Notes under the pieces: model-generated
Told to the model about the DNA's origin: nothing
Databases searched by the model: none
What the model saw: the letters and a program-made list of their open reading frames with translations, nothing else
Program-made: the position numbers and the translations under genes
Assembly (NCBI GenBank): GCA_016882185.1
Contig: VHCC01000013.1
Span: 1 to 13,829 of the forward strand
Direction: 5' to 3'
Length of the DNA: 13,829 nucleotides
DNA from: Candidatus Pelagibacterales bacterium
GTDB taxonomy: Bacteria > Pseudomonadota > Alphaproteobacteria > Pelagibacterales > Pelagibacteraceae
In this document: piece after piece, positions 1 through 6,001 of the stretch
Position numbering within the stretch: position 1 is the stretch's first letter
Layout: each line of letters starts with the position of its first letter

Positions 1-427
1 CAGATGCAGACTCATTAATTAAATCCCCAGGAGCTTGTGGTGATAGATAACATTTTCTGCTCATCATTTGCGTTTTAGTCCATGCTTGTTTTGTAATTTC
101 ATTATCTTTATGAATGGTAGCAGTTCCCTCAGCGCGAACCTGTATCTTTCTTTTCTTACTATAAAATACAAAATAAATTTTTTTATTTTTTTTAAGATAT
201 TCAATTTTTGGTGAACGATAATCCGTATGAAATCTTAAGATATTTTTATCTTTAAAAGCTCCCCGTAACACAACAATTCTACCATCTGCACCTTCTTCAG
301 AATTAGCAATTACAACGGGTAATCTAAAATCTTCATTTCTATCGACCACACCTCTTTGTAAAAGAGTCCAGATTTCATCTAATATTAAATTAATATTATT
401 ATAATAATCAGGAATATTCTTAATCAC
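1..427 (-). CDS. Pyridoxamine 5'-phosphate oxidase-like flavoprotein (3' end cut by window edge)
   Basis: The minus strand is open from a GTG at 427 to the window edge, giving 142 residues without a stop. The translation begins MIKNIPDYYNNINLILDEIW and carries PNPOx-like split-barrel motifs: GRIVVLRG (about residues 49-56), FHTDYRSPK (66-74, the usual FMN-phosphate contact region), VRAEGTATI (97-105) and SRKCYLSPQAPG (123-134). These fit the FMN-binding pyridoxamine 5'-phosphate oxidase superfamily. True PdxH makes pyridoxal phosphate from pyridoxamine or pyridoxine phosphate, but many relatives are general-stress or uncharacterised flavoproteins and I cannot tell which this is. GTG is preferred as start because the only in-frame ATGs are far inside the domain and nothing upstream in frame is a better start. 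It lies 10 bases after the stop of the dehydrogenase at 438-1307, so the two are probably co-transcribed. The C-terminus lies outside the window. Confidence 0.8.
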   Translation of the reverse strand, partial: MIKNIPDYYNNINLILDEIWTLLQRGVVDRNEDFRLPVVIANSEEGADGRIVVLRGAFKDKNILRFHTDYRSPKIEYLKKNKKIYFVFYSKKRKIQVRAEGTATIHKDNEITKQAWTKTQMMSRKCYLSPQAPGDLINESAS

Positions 428-437
428 TCTTGCTAAT

Positions 438-1307
438 TTATTTTTTTTTAAGTCGAGTAATCAAACTTGATGTATCAAATCGATTGCCACCATTTTTCTG
501 TACATCAGAGTAATAACCATCGATGATTTTAGTTATTGGAAGGTCAGAACTATTATTTTTTGCCTCTTCCATGGCAATTCCTAAATCTTTTCTCATCCAA
601 TCAACTGCAAATCCAAAATCAAACTTATCTTGAATCATAGTTTTATATCTATTTTCCATTTGCCAAGATTGGGCAGCACCTTTGGATATAACCTCAATTA
701 CATCTTCCATATTTAATCCTGCGTTTTGACCAAACCGGATTCCTTCAGATAAACCCTGAACTAACCCTACGATACATATTTGATTAACCATCTTAGCAAG
801 CTGACCACTTCCAGCTGGACCTAAGACTTTCATTTTTTTACTATAACATTTGATGACATCTTGAGCTTTTTCAAAATCTTTATTTTCTCCACCAATCATT
901 ACAGTTAATTGGCCATTTTCTGCTCCAGCTTGTCCGCCAGACACTGGTGCATCTAAAAATCCAAAACCTTTTTCTTTTGCAGCCTTAAATAATTCTCGCG
1001 CAATTTTCGCAGATGCAGTTGTGTTATCAATAAACACAGCACCTTTTTTTACTGAATGAAATGCTCCCTCAGAACCTAAGGTTACTTCTTTTAAATCATT
1101 GTCATTTCCAACGCAGCAAAATATAAAATCAGAATCTTTACTTGCATCCTTTGGAGTTTTTGCAAATTTTCCGCCAAATTCCTTAACCCATTTTTCAGCT
1201 TTTGCAGTTGTTCGGTTATAAACTGTAACATCATGACCTGCCTTTGCTATATGACGTGCCATTGGATAACCCATTACACCAAGACCTAAAAAAGTAACTT
1301 TAGCCAT
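438..1307 (-). CDS. Beta-hydroxyacid dehydrogenase (3-hydroxyisobutyrate / tartronate-semialdehyde / glyoxylate reductase family)
   Basis: This 289-residue protein has the full beta-hydroxyacid dehydrogenase layout. The Rossmann fingerprint GLGVMGYPMA is at residues 8-17. NRT at 31-33 follows the second strand; an Arg there usually favours NADP(H) over NAD. The substrate-binding motif DAPVSGGQAGAENGQL is at 119-134, and the catalytic Lys172 sits in GSGQLAKMVNQ with Asn176 nearby. Lys240 lies in the conserved RKDLGIA motif. The length is normal for 3-hydroxyisobutyrate dehydrogenase, tartronate-semialdehyde reductase and GLYR-type glyoxylate/succinic-semialdehyde reductases. Motifs alone do not separate these; the NRT signature leans towards an NADPH-dependent reductase. 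A good AGGAG ribosome site (1317-1313) stands 5 bases before the ATG. The gene heads a two-gene operon with the flavoprotein below it. The family call is firm and the substrate is open. Confidence 0.9.
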   Translation of the reverse strand: MAKVTFLGLGVMGYPMARHIAKAGHDVTVYNRTTAKAEKWVKEFGGKFAKTPKDASKDSDFIFCCVGNDNDLKEVTLGSEGAFHSVKKGAVFIDNTTASAKIARELFKAAKEKGFGFLDAPVSGGQAGAENGQLTVMIGGENKDFEKAQDVIKCYSKKMKVLGPAGSGQLAKMVNQICIVGLVQGLSEGIRFGQNAGLNMEDVIEVISKGAAQSWQMENRYKTMIQDKFDFGFAVDWMRKDLGIAMEEAKNNSSDLPITKIIDGYYSDVQKNGGNRFDTSSLITRLKKK

Positions 1308-1416
1308 TTGCGCTCCTATTAATCGTTTGTTAAATTGATCACTTAATATAACGCTCTTAAATCTTTATAAAACTTGATTTATTTAAGCTTTAAGATTAAA
1401 AGGGTCAATTCAAATT
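1308..1416. promoter_or_regulatory. Divergent intergenic region between the dehydrogenase operon and rpoZ
   Basis: These 109 bases must hold the promoters of both the leftward dehydrogenase operon and rightward rpoZ, since both genes begin here. It is very AT-rich, and I found no pair of -35/-10 hexamers with standard spacing that stands out on either strand (the best plus-strand pair, TTGATC at 1335-1340 and TAAATC at 1358-1363, is poor). What is clear is a Shine-Dalgarno for each gene: AGGAG on the minus strand at 1317-1313 and AAAAGGG on the plus strand at about 1398-1404. No operator-like inverted repeat is evident. Confidence 0.45.
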
Positions 1417-1881
1417 ATGGCCAGAGTAACTGTTGAGGATTGTTTGCAGCAAGTTGATAATCAATACGATTTGGTTATTTTAGCAAAAGAGAGAACTTTG
1501 CAATTAGGAGTGGGTGATGCTCCACAGGTCCCAGTAGATAATGATAAGCGAACAGTTTTAGCTTTAAGAGAAATTGCTGAAAAAAAAGTTTCAGTAAAAG
1601 AACTTGAAGAATCAACAATTGATCGAATGAGAGATCATCCAGATGATGCCGTTGAACAAGAGGATTTTGACAGTCCAGATGGAGATTCTTTTGAAGATTT
1701 ATATCAAGGTGAAGTTTCAAAATCAGGGCAAGCAATACTTCCATCTAAAAGATCTAGAAAAATTCCAGAACCTAAAGCTGGAGCAGAAAATGAAGCTATC
1801 GAAGCAGATGACGATGATCTTGATGATGACATAGCTTTAGATGCAACTCCTGAAAAAGAAGCTACAGAAGATAAAGCTTAA
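1417..1881 (+). CDS. rpoZ: DNA-directed RNA polymerase omega subunit with acidic C-terminal extension
   Basis: The first 60 or so residues match the alphaproteobacterial omega subunit: MARVTVEDC at 1-9, YDLVILAKERT at 17-27, and DNDKRTVLALREIAEKK at about 42-58. Omega binds the beta-prime subunit, helps RNA polymerase assemble and in many bacteria forms part of the ppGpp site. Beyond about residue 65 the protein runs on for some 85 residues of low-complexity, strongly acidic sequence, with a short basic stretch (SKRSRKIPEPK, about 109-119) and an Asp-rich run (EADDDDLDDD) near residue 131. The total of 154 residues is long against roughly 90 in enterics and about 120-135 in many alphaproteobacteria. 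The ATG has an AAAAGGG ribosome site 12 bases upstream, and MARVTVEDC is the expected N-terminus. Its stop codon directly abuts the stop of the convergent CoA-transferase gene. The usual alphaproteobacterial partner, a RelA/SpoT gene, is not downstream. Confidence 0.95.
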   Translation: MARVTVEDCLQQVDNQYDLVILAKERTLQLGVGDAPQVPVDNDKRTVLALREIAEKKVSVKELEESTIDRMRDHPDDAVEQEDFDSPDGDSFEDLYQGEVSKSGQAILPSKRSRKIPEPKAGAENEAIEADDDDLDDDIALDATPEKEATEDKA

Positions 1882-3042
1882 TTAAATCTTAATTTTAAAA
1901 TCTTTCAAAATTTTTTTTCTGTGCTGATCAAGCTCAGGAATTTCTCCACGCGTTTTTGAATCTTTATAATTAGACATTTTGATTGGATTACCAGCCATTT
2001 TAAATTTTCCAATTTTTTTATGATCTGAACTTACAATCATATTTCTAAATGTAATTTGTGGATTTTCTACTGCTTGTTTAATATTATAAATAGGGCCGCA
2101 AGGAATACTCATTTTAGTGAATAATTTAATCCAGTGATCAGTTACTTCATTAACTAAATATTTTTCTAAGATTACTTTTAAATCCTCAGCGTTTGCATTT
2201 CTTAGTTTATTATTTATAAATCTTTTATCTTTTACATACTCTTTACAATCCAGAGCATTACAAAGATTTTCAAATAACTTATCATTGCCTGCTGCTATAA
2301 TAATAAAGCTATCTTTTGTTTTATAAGCTTCAAAGGGAGTTATGGAGGGATGGCGCGAACCCATTGGTTTTGGAATTTCACCATTACTAAAATATCTTGC
2401 AATTGCGTTTTCTAAAATTGCAATTTGACAATCAAGCATTGACACATCAATTTTTGTACCTTTGCCTGTTTTTTCCCTATCAAATAAAGCTGCATTAATT
2501 CCAATTGTTGTAAAAAGTCCTGCTGTAATATCACCTATAGATGTTCCAACTCTTGTTGGTTTTCCATCAGGCTGTCCTGTTACACTCATAAGTCCACCCA
2601 TTCCTTGAACAACCATATCGTAGGCAGGTAAACTTTTTAGAGGTCCTGTTTGTCCAAATCCTGAAGCTGAAGCATAAATTAATCTTGGATATTTTTTTTT
2701 TAAAATATCCCAGGAGTATCCCCATTTATCTAATGTACCGGGTCTAAAATTTTCAACTAATACATCTGCTTTAACTAAAATCTTTTCAAATATTTTTTTA
2801 TCTTCTTTATTTTTTAAATTTAGAGCAATACTTTCCTTACCTCTGTTGAGAGACATAAAATAAGCTGAGTAATCTTTAATAAATGGACCAAAACTTCTAC
2901 TATCATCTCCAGTTTCGGGAGCTTCTACTTTAATTACTCGAGCACCAAGGTCAGAGAGAACCATGGTGCAGTAAGGACCAACCAAAACTCTAGTTAAATC
3001 AAGTACAATGATACCTTTTAATGGTCCTGAGTTATTATTCAT
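1882..3042 (-). CDS. CaiB/BaiF (class III) CoA-transferase, SUGCT-like
   Basis: This 386-residue protein belongs to the CaiB/BaiF CoA-transferases, which move CoA between carboxylic acids through an aspartyl-CoA anhydride. The N-terminus reads GIIVLDLTRVLVGP (10-23) and DLGARVIKVEAP (31-42), followed by VENFRPGTL (96-104) and SGFGQTGP (127-134). The catalytic Asp is Asp171 in TSIGDITAG, equivalent to Asp169 of formyl-CoA transferase. The C-terminal half (GSRHPSITPFEAYKTKD, then AAGNDKLFENLC, and IPCGPIYNI) recalls human SUGCT, a succinyl-CoA:glutarate CoA-transferase, which suggests a dicarboxylate substrate. The length is normal. The gene is divergent from the TRAP/malonyl-CoA decarboxylase operon across only 79 bases, so it probably activates the imported acid, perhaps malonate (inference). 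Formyl-CoA transferase or a mesaconyl/itaconyl-type transferase are alternatives. No clear Shine-Dalgarno precedes the ATG. Confidence 0.88.
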   Translation of the reverse strand: MNNNSGPLKGIIVLDLTRVLVGPYCTMVLSDLGARVIKVEAPETGDDSRSFGPFIKDYSAYFMSLNRGKESIALNLKNKEDKKIFEKILVKADVLVENFRPGTLDKWGYSWDILKKKYPRLIYASASGFGQTGPLKSLPAYDMVVQGMGGLMSVTGQPDGKPTRVGTSIGDITAGLFTTIGINAALFDREKTGKGTKIDVSMLDCQIAILENAIARYFSNGEIPKPMGSRHPSITPFEAYKTKDSFIIIAAGNDKLFENLCNALDCKEYVKDKRFINNKLRNANAEDLKVILEKYLVNEVTDHWIKLFTKMSIPCGPIYNIKQAVENPQITFRNMIVSSDHKKIGKFKMAGNPIKMSNYKDSKTRGEIPELDQHRKKILKDFKIKI

Positions 3043-3121
3043 TAATTTAATCTTATATTGACCTTAGCCAATTTTCAAATCACAATAGATAATATTTAAA
3101 AATAACTAATAAGGGGGACGT
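3043..3121 (+). promoter_or_regulatory. Divergent control region with candidate sigma-70 promoter for the TRAP operon
   Basis: These 79 bases separate the divergent CoA-transferase and dctP. On the plus strand TTGACC (3058-3063) and CACAAT (3081-3086) stand exactly 17 bases apart and match the sigma-70 consensus at 5 and 4 of 6 positions; transcription would start near 3093. On the minus strand TTGAAA (3078-3073) and TATAAG (3057-3052) are good hexamers but only 15 bases apart. The two candidates interleave, so the same short segment may serve both genes. No regulator gene is linked. This is motif reading only. Confidence 0.4.
3111..3118 (+). promoter_or_regulatory. Strong Shine-Dalgarno deciding the dctP GTG start
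   Basis: AAGGGGGA lies 3 bases before GTG at 3122. It is by far the strongest ribosome site in the window, which fits a periplasmic binding protein made in excess. It supports the GTG start, because there is no nearby ATG and the signal peptide begins right there. The spacing is on the short side. Confidence 0.7.
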
Positions 3122-4120
3122 GTGAAAATTAAGAGTATATTTACAACGCTGTTTAGTATTTTTTTTATACTTACAGCTAGTAATTCGTTTGCGCAAATTA
3201 CTTTAAAAGCTTCTCATCAATTTCCAGGCGGAAAAGGTGATGCGCGAGATGAAATGCTTAACTTACTTGCAAAAGAAGTTGAAAAAGCAAATGTTGGAGT
3301 AAAAATTCAAGTTTATCCTGGTCAGTCACTTTATAAAGCGATGGAACAATACAAGCCCTTAATTGAAGGTCAGCTTGATATTACTTCATTACCTTTAGAC
3401 TATGCAGCGGGATTTGTACCGGAGTTTAGCATTACGTTAATGCCTGGTTTAGTTAAAAACCATGAGCATGCACAAAGATTAAATGTTTCTCCATTCATGA
3501 AAGACATAAAAAAAATGTTAAATGATCAAGGAGCTATAGTTTTAGCTGACGCTTGGCTTGCAGGTGGTTTTGCATCAAAAAATAAATGTATAACAAATCC
3601 TGAATCTATCAAAGGCCAAGTAACCAGAGCAGCTGGTCCTATGTTTGAAGAAATGTTAGTAGGAGCTGGTGCTTCAATTTCTTCTATGGCTAGTTCTGAA
3701 GTTTATCAGGGTTTACAAACAGGAGTATTAAATGCTGTAAACACAAGTTCACAAAGTTTTGTATCATTTAAACTATTTGAACAAGTTAAATGTATTACCC
3801 CTCCAGGAAAGTATGCGCTTTGGTTTATGTATCAACCGCTTCTAATGTCAAAAAAATCATTTGATAAGTTAAATCCTAAACAAAAAGAAGCAATTTTAGC
3901 TGCTGGAAAAAAAGCTGAGCAATACATAACAAAAGAATCGGCAAACTTAGATAGCGAAATGGAGAAAGTATTTAAAGAAAAGGGCGTTCAGATCCATCAA
4001 ATGACTGAAGCTGATTTTAATGCTTGGATTGCACTGGCTAAAAAGACTTCTTATAAGAAGTTTGGTGAAAAAGTTAAAGGTGGCGATCAATTAATCGCAA
4101 AAGCATTAGCAGTTAAATAA
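3122..4120 (+). CDS. dctP: TRAP transporter solute-binding protein, DctP family
   Basis: This 332-residue periplasmic protein captures a substrate, usually an organic acid, and delivers it to the DctQM membrane complex. Residues 1-24 form a signal peptide: Lys residues, a hydrophobic core (about 8-19) and a cleavage site after SFA, leaving a mature start at QITLKASHQF. The DctP fold shows in ITLKASHQF, VYPGQSLYK, the KGQVTRAAGP segment, and EVYQGLQTGVLNAVNT. Arg169 in TRAAGP is at the position of the Arg that salt-bridges the ligand carboxylate in most characterised DctP proteins. Cys156 and Cys224 are the only cysteines in the mature part and could form a disulfide. The gene starts with GTG and a strong ribosome site, and heads the operon dctP-dctQ-dctM-malonyl-CoA decarboxylase-dusA. 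The ligand is not readable from the sequence; the context suggests malonate or a similar dicarboxylate. Confidence 0.93.
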   Translation: MKIKSIFTTLFSIFFILTASNSFAQITLKASHQFPGGKGDARDEMLNLLAKEVEKANVGVKIQVYPGQSLYKAMEQYKPLIEGQLDITSLPLDYAAGFVPEFSITLMPGLVKNHEHAQRLNVSPFMKDIKKMLNDQGAIVLADAWLAGGFASKNKCITNPESIKGQVTRAAGPMFEEMLVGAGASISSMASSEVYQGLQTGVLNAVNTSSQSFVSFKLFEQVKCITPPGKYALWFMYQPLLMSKKSFDKLNPKQKEAILAAGKKAEQYITKESANLDSEMEKVFKEKGVQIHQMTEADFNAWIALAKKTSYKKFGEKVKGGDQLIAKALAVK

Positions 4121-4126
4121 ATTTAA

Positions 4127-4161
4127 ATTAACCAGTAGGCCACTTTGGCCTACTGGTTAAT
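4127..4161 (+). terminator. Perfect 16-bp hairpin between dctP and dctQ (attenuator / mRNA-stability element)
   Basis: The segment has two exact inverted arms, 4127-4142 and 4146-4161, around the 3-base loop CTT. The core is ACCAGTAGGCCA paired with TGGCCTACTGGT, the richest G+C stretch nearby. It starts 6 bases after the dctP stop and ends 8 bases before the dctQ ATG. The right arm is followed by TAAAGTTTA and not a T-run, so it is not a classical intrinsic terminator. A partial terminator, or a 3'-end block that protects dctP mRNA, would explain a binding protein made in excess over the membrane subunits. Confidence 0.75.
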
Positions 4162-4169
4162 AAAGTTTA

Positions 4170-4670
4170 ATGTTTGCTTTTATAAAATTCGTTCATTTGC
4201 TCTCAAAAATTTGCGGAATTATTGCCACAATTCTAATTGCGTCTGCAGTTTTGGTTACAACCCAGATGGTTTTGGCAAGATATTTCTTTAAAATGAATAC
4301 TGTTTGGCAGACTGAATATGTTATTTTTTCTCTTGCCGCTGCAACATTTATAGGTGCCCCTTATGTTTTATTAAAAAAAGGGCATGTAAATGTCGATCTT
4401 ATTCCATACTATTTGGGAAAAAGAGGTAAAAATATATTAGCAATAATTGCTGCAATTTTATCATTAATATTTTTGGTTTTATTATTTTATTCAAGTGTCC
4501 AACTATTTAATCATTCTTGGGTTAAAAATATTAAAACACCAACCATTTGGGCGCTGCCTATGTGGAAAGTGTACATTTTTTTACCCCTTGGGATGGGTAT
4601 ATTAATTTTACAATATTTAGCTGATATTTTTTCAGTAATTTATAAATACGAAACTCCAGAAAAAAACTAA
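4170..4670 (+). CDS. dctQ: TRAP transporter small membrane subunit, DctQ family
   Basis: This 166-residue integral membrane protein has four clear hydrophobic segments, at about residues 13-37, 46-68, 87-110 and 131-157, the standard DctQ topology. The signature between the first and second segments is present: ARYFF (36-40), then VWQTEYVIF (45-53), and GAPYVLLKKGHVNVDLI (62-78). DctQ partners the large DctM subunit in the inner membrane. The ATG at 4170 has no recognisable Shine-Dalgarno; the space where one would lie is occupied by the foot of the 16-bp hairpin. Translation may therefore depend on melting of that structure or on direct initiation in AT-rich RNA. The stop is one base before the dctM ATG, so the two membrane subunits are tightly coupled. 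Family assignment is secure from topology, signature and position. Confidence 0.93.
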   Translation: MFAFIKFVHLLSKICGIIATILIASAVLVTTQMVLARYFFKMNTVWQTEYVIFSLAAATFIGAPYVLLKKGHVNVDLIPYYLGKRGKNILAIIAAILSLIFLVLLFYSSVQLFNHSWVKNIKTPTIWALPMWKVYIFLPLGMGILILQYLADIFSVIYKYETPEKN

Positions 4671-4671
4671 A

Positions 4672-5982
4672 ATGGAACCTTTAACCCTTGCTTTATGGAT
4701 TGTAGTTGCAACTTTAATAGTGCTTGCAACAGGAATACCAATAGCATTTGGTTTAGCTTTGGTTTCCACAGTTTTCTTTTTAGCAATTGAAGGTTTTGGA
4801 AGAGTACCTCTTTTAGCCGAGCAATTTTGGAATGGCTTACAAGACTTTGGTATTGTTACCATCCCAATGTTTTTACTTATGGGCATTGCAGTTGCAGCAT
4901 CACCCGCGGGCAGAGATTTATATTCAGCTCTTGATCGTTGGTTAAATAAAGTTCCAGGAGGACTAGTGATTTCAAATCTTGGGGCTTGTTCTATTTTTGC
5001 AGCTTTATGCGGATCTTCTCCGGCAACTTGTGCTGCAATTGGAAAAATGGGAATTCCAGAAATGAGAAAACGTGGATATTCACCTGAGCTTGCAACAGGA
5101 ACGATTTGCGCCGGTGGAACACTTGGAATTTTAATTCCACCAAGTATCACAATGATCATTTATGGAATTTCAACAGGCACTTCAATTGGAAAACTATTCA
5201 TAGCAGGAATTATTCCAGGAATAATGCTTACTGCCTTATTTATGATTTGGGCATTTGTTTATGCAAGGATCAACAGAGAAGGATCCGAAAAAGTTGAAGT
5301 TCAACAATATACTTGGAAGCAAAGGTTTGAAATTTTACCAAAAATAATTCCATTTTTTCTATTAGTCGTTGGTGTTCTTTATGTATTGTACGGTGGTATT
5401 GCAACTCCAAATGAAGCTTCAGCTGTAGGCGCATTAATTAGCGTTATTTTAGTCGCTGTAGTTTATAAAATGTATGATTTTAAAAATATTTGGGCGATCC
5501 TTCAAGAGTCCATGAAGGAAAGTGTGATGCTGATGTTGATTATAGCAGCTTCATTCCTTTTTAGTTTTATTCTTTCTAATCTGTATATTACTCAAACTTT
5601 AGCAAAGGAAATGGTCGAGATAGCAGCTAATAAATGGTTGCTGATGCTTTACATCAATTTGTTTCTCTTAGTTGCTGGTTGTTTTTTACCACCTGTCGCA
5701 ATTATTCTAATGACTGCACCAATTCTTTATCCAATTATCACAGCAGCAGGTTTCGATCCAATTTGGTTTGGAGTTATTATGACAATTAATATGGAAATAG
5801 GTCTTATTACTCCACCCGTTGGACTAAATTTATTTGTAATTCAAGGAATTGCCCCTGATATTTCAATTGGTAAAATTTTAAAAGGATCATTTCCATTTGT
5901 TATATTGATGATTTTGCAAATAGTTTTACTGTGCATTTTTCCTGAAATTGCAACTTGGCTTCCAAGCACCGTAATGAAATAA
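4672..5982 (+). CDS. dctM: TRAP transporter large permease subunit, DctM family
   Basis: This 436-residue, highly hydrophobic protein forms the Na+-coupled transport path of the TRAP system. Conserved DctM stretches include GIPIAFGLAL (21-30), IPMFLLMGI (64-72), CGSSPATCAAIGKMGIPEM (113-131), AGGTLGILIPPS (147-158) and, in the inverted-repeat second half, FLPPVAIILM and ITPPVGLNLFVIQGI. The paired GILIPPS and ITPPVG hairpins match the sites that coordinate Na+ in SiaQM structures. Length and about a dozen membrane segments are normal. The gene begins one base after dctQ and ends 7 bases before the malonyl-CoA decarboxylase ATG, so uptake and breakdown are linked in one transcript. A long open frame antisense to its first part (4632-5159) is only a shadow of this gene's codon bias. 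Confidence 0.95.
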   Translation: MEPLTLALWIVVATLIVLATGIPIAFGLALVSTVFFLAIEGFGRVPLLAEQFWNGLQDFGIVTIPMFLLMGIAVAASPAGRDLYSALDRWLNKVPGGLVISNLGACSIFAALCGSSPATCAAIGKMGIPEMRKRGYSPELATGTICAGGTLGILIPPSITMIIYGISTGTSIGKLFIAGIIPGIMLTALFMIWAFVYARINREGSEKVEVQQYTWKQRFEILPKIIPFFLLVVGVLYVLYGGIATPNEASAVGALISVILVAVVYKMYDFKNIWAILQESMKESVMLMLIIAASFLFSFILSNLYITQTLAKEMVEIAANKWLLMLYINLFLLVAGCFLPPVAIILMTAPILYPIITAAGFDPIWFGVIMTINMEIGLITPPVGLNLFVIQGIAPDISIGKILKGSFPFVILMILQIVLLCIFPEIATWLPSTVMK

Positions 5983-6001
5983 TAAACCCATGTTGGGTTT
6001 A
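5983..6001 (+). promoter_or_regulatory. Hairpin presenting the malonyl-CoA decarboxylase start codon
   Basis: TAAACCCA (5983-5990) pairs perfectly with TGGGTTTA (5994-6001) around the loop TGT. The ATG at 5990-5992 sits at the tip: its A closes the stem and its TG lies in the loop. No Shine-Dalgarno is visible upstream. The fold could limit initiation unless ribosomes finishing dctM, 7 bases upstream, open it, giving translational coupling. The structure is directly visible; the regulatory role is inferred. Confidence 0.45.

Noticed and set aside
1475..1834. Two short open frames overlapping rpoZ on both strands
   Set aside because: Both are Leu/Lys/Met-rich low-complexity shadows of the rpoZ reading frame, with no ribosome site or family match.
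1868..1890. Possible hairpin AAGAT/ATCTT across the rpoZ/CoA-transferase junction
   Set aside because: Only five pairs, AT-rich, with a 13-base loop and no convincing T-run geometry.
4632..5159. A 175-codon open frame on the minus strand opposite dctM
   Set aside because: It lies antisense to strongly conserved DctM motifs, is rich in Pro/Ile/Ser as expected from the complement of a membrane-protein gene, and has no recognisable domain.
5106..5297. 63-codon plus-strand open frame within dctM
   Set aside because: It is out of frame with dctM, has an Asn/His-rich composition with no motif, and is embedded in conserved coding sequence.
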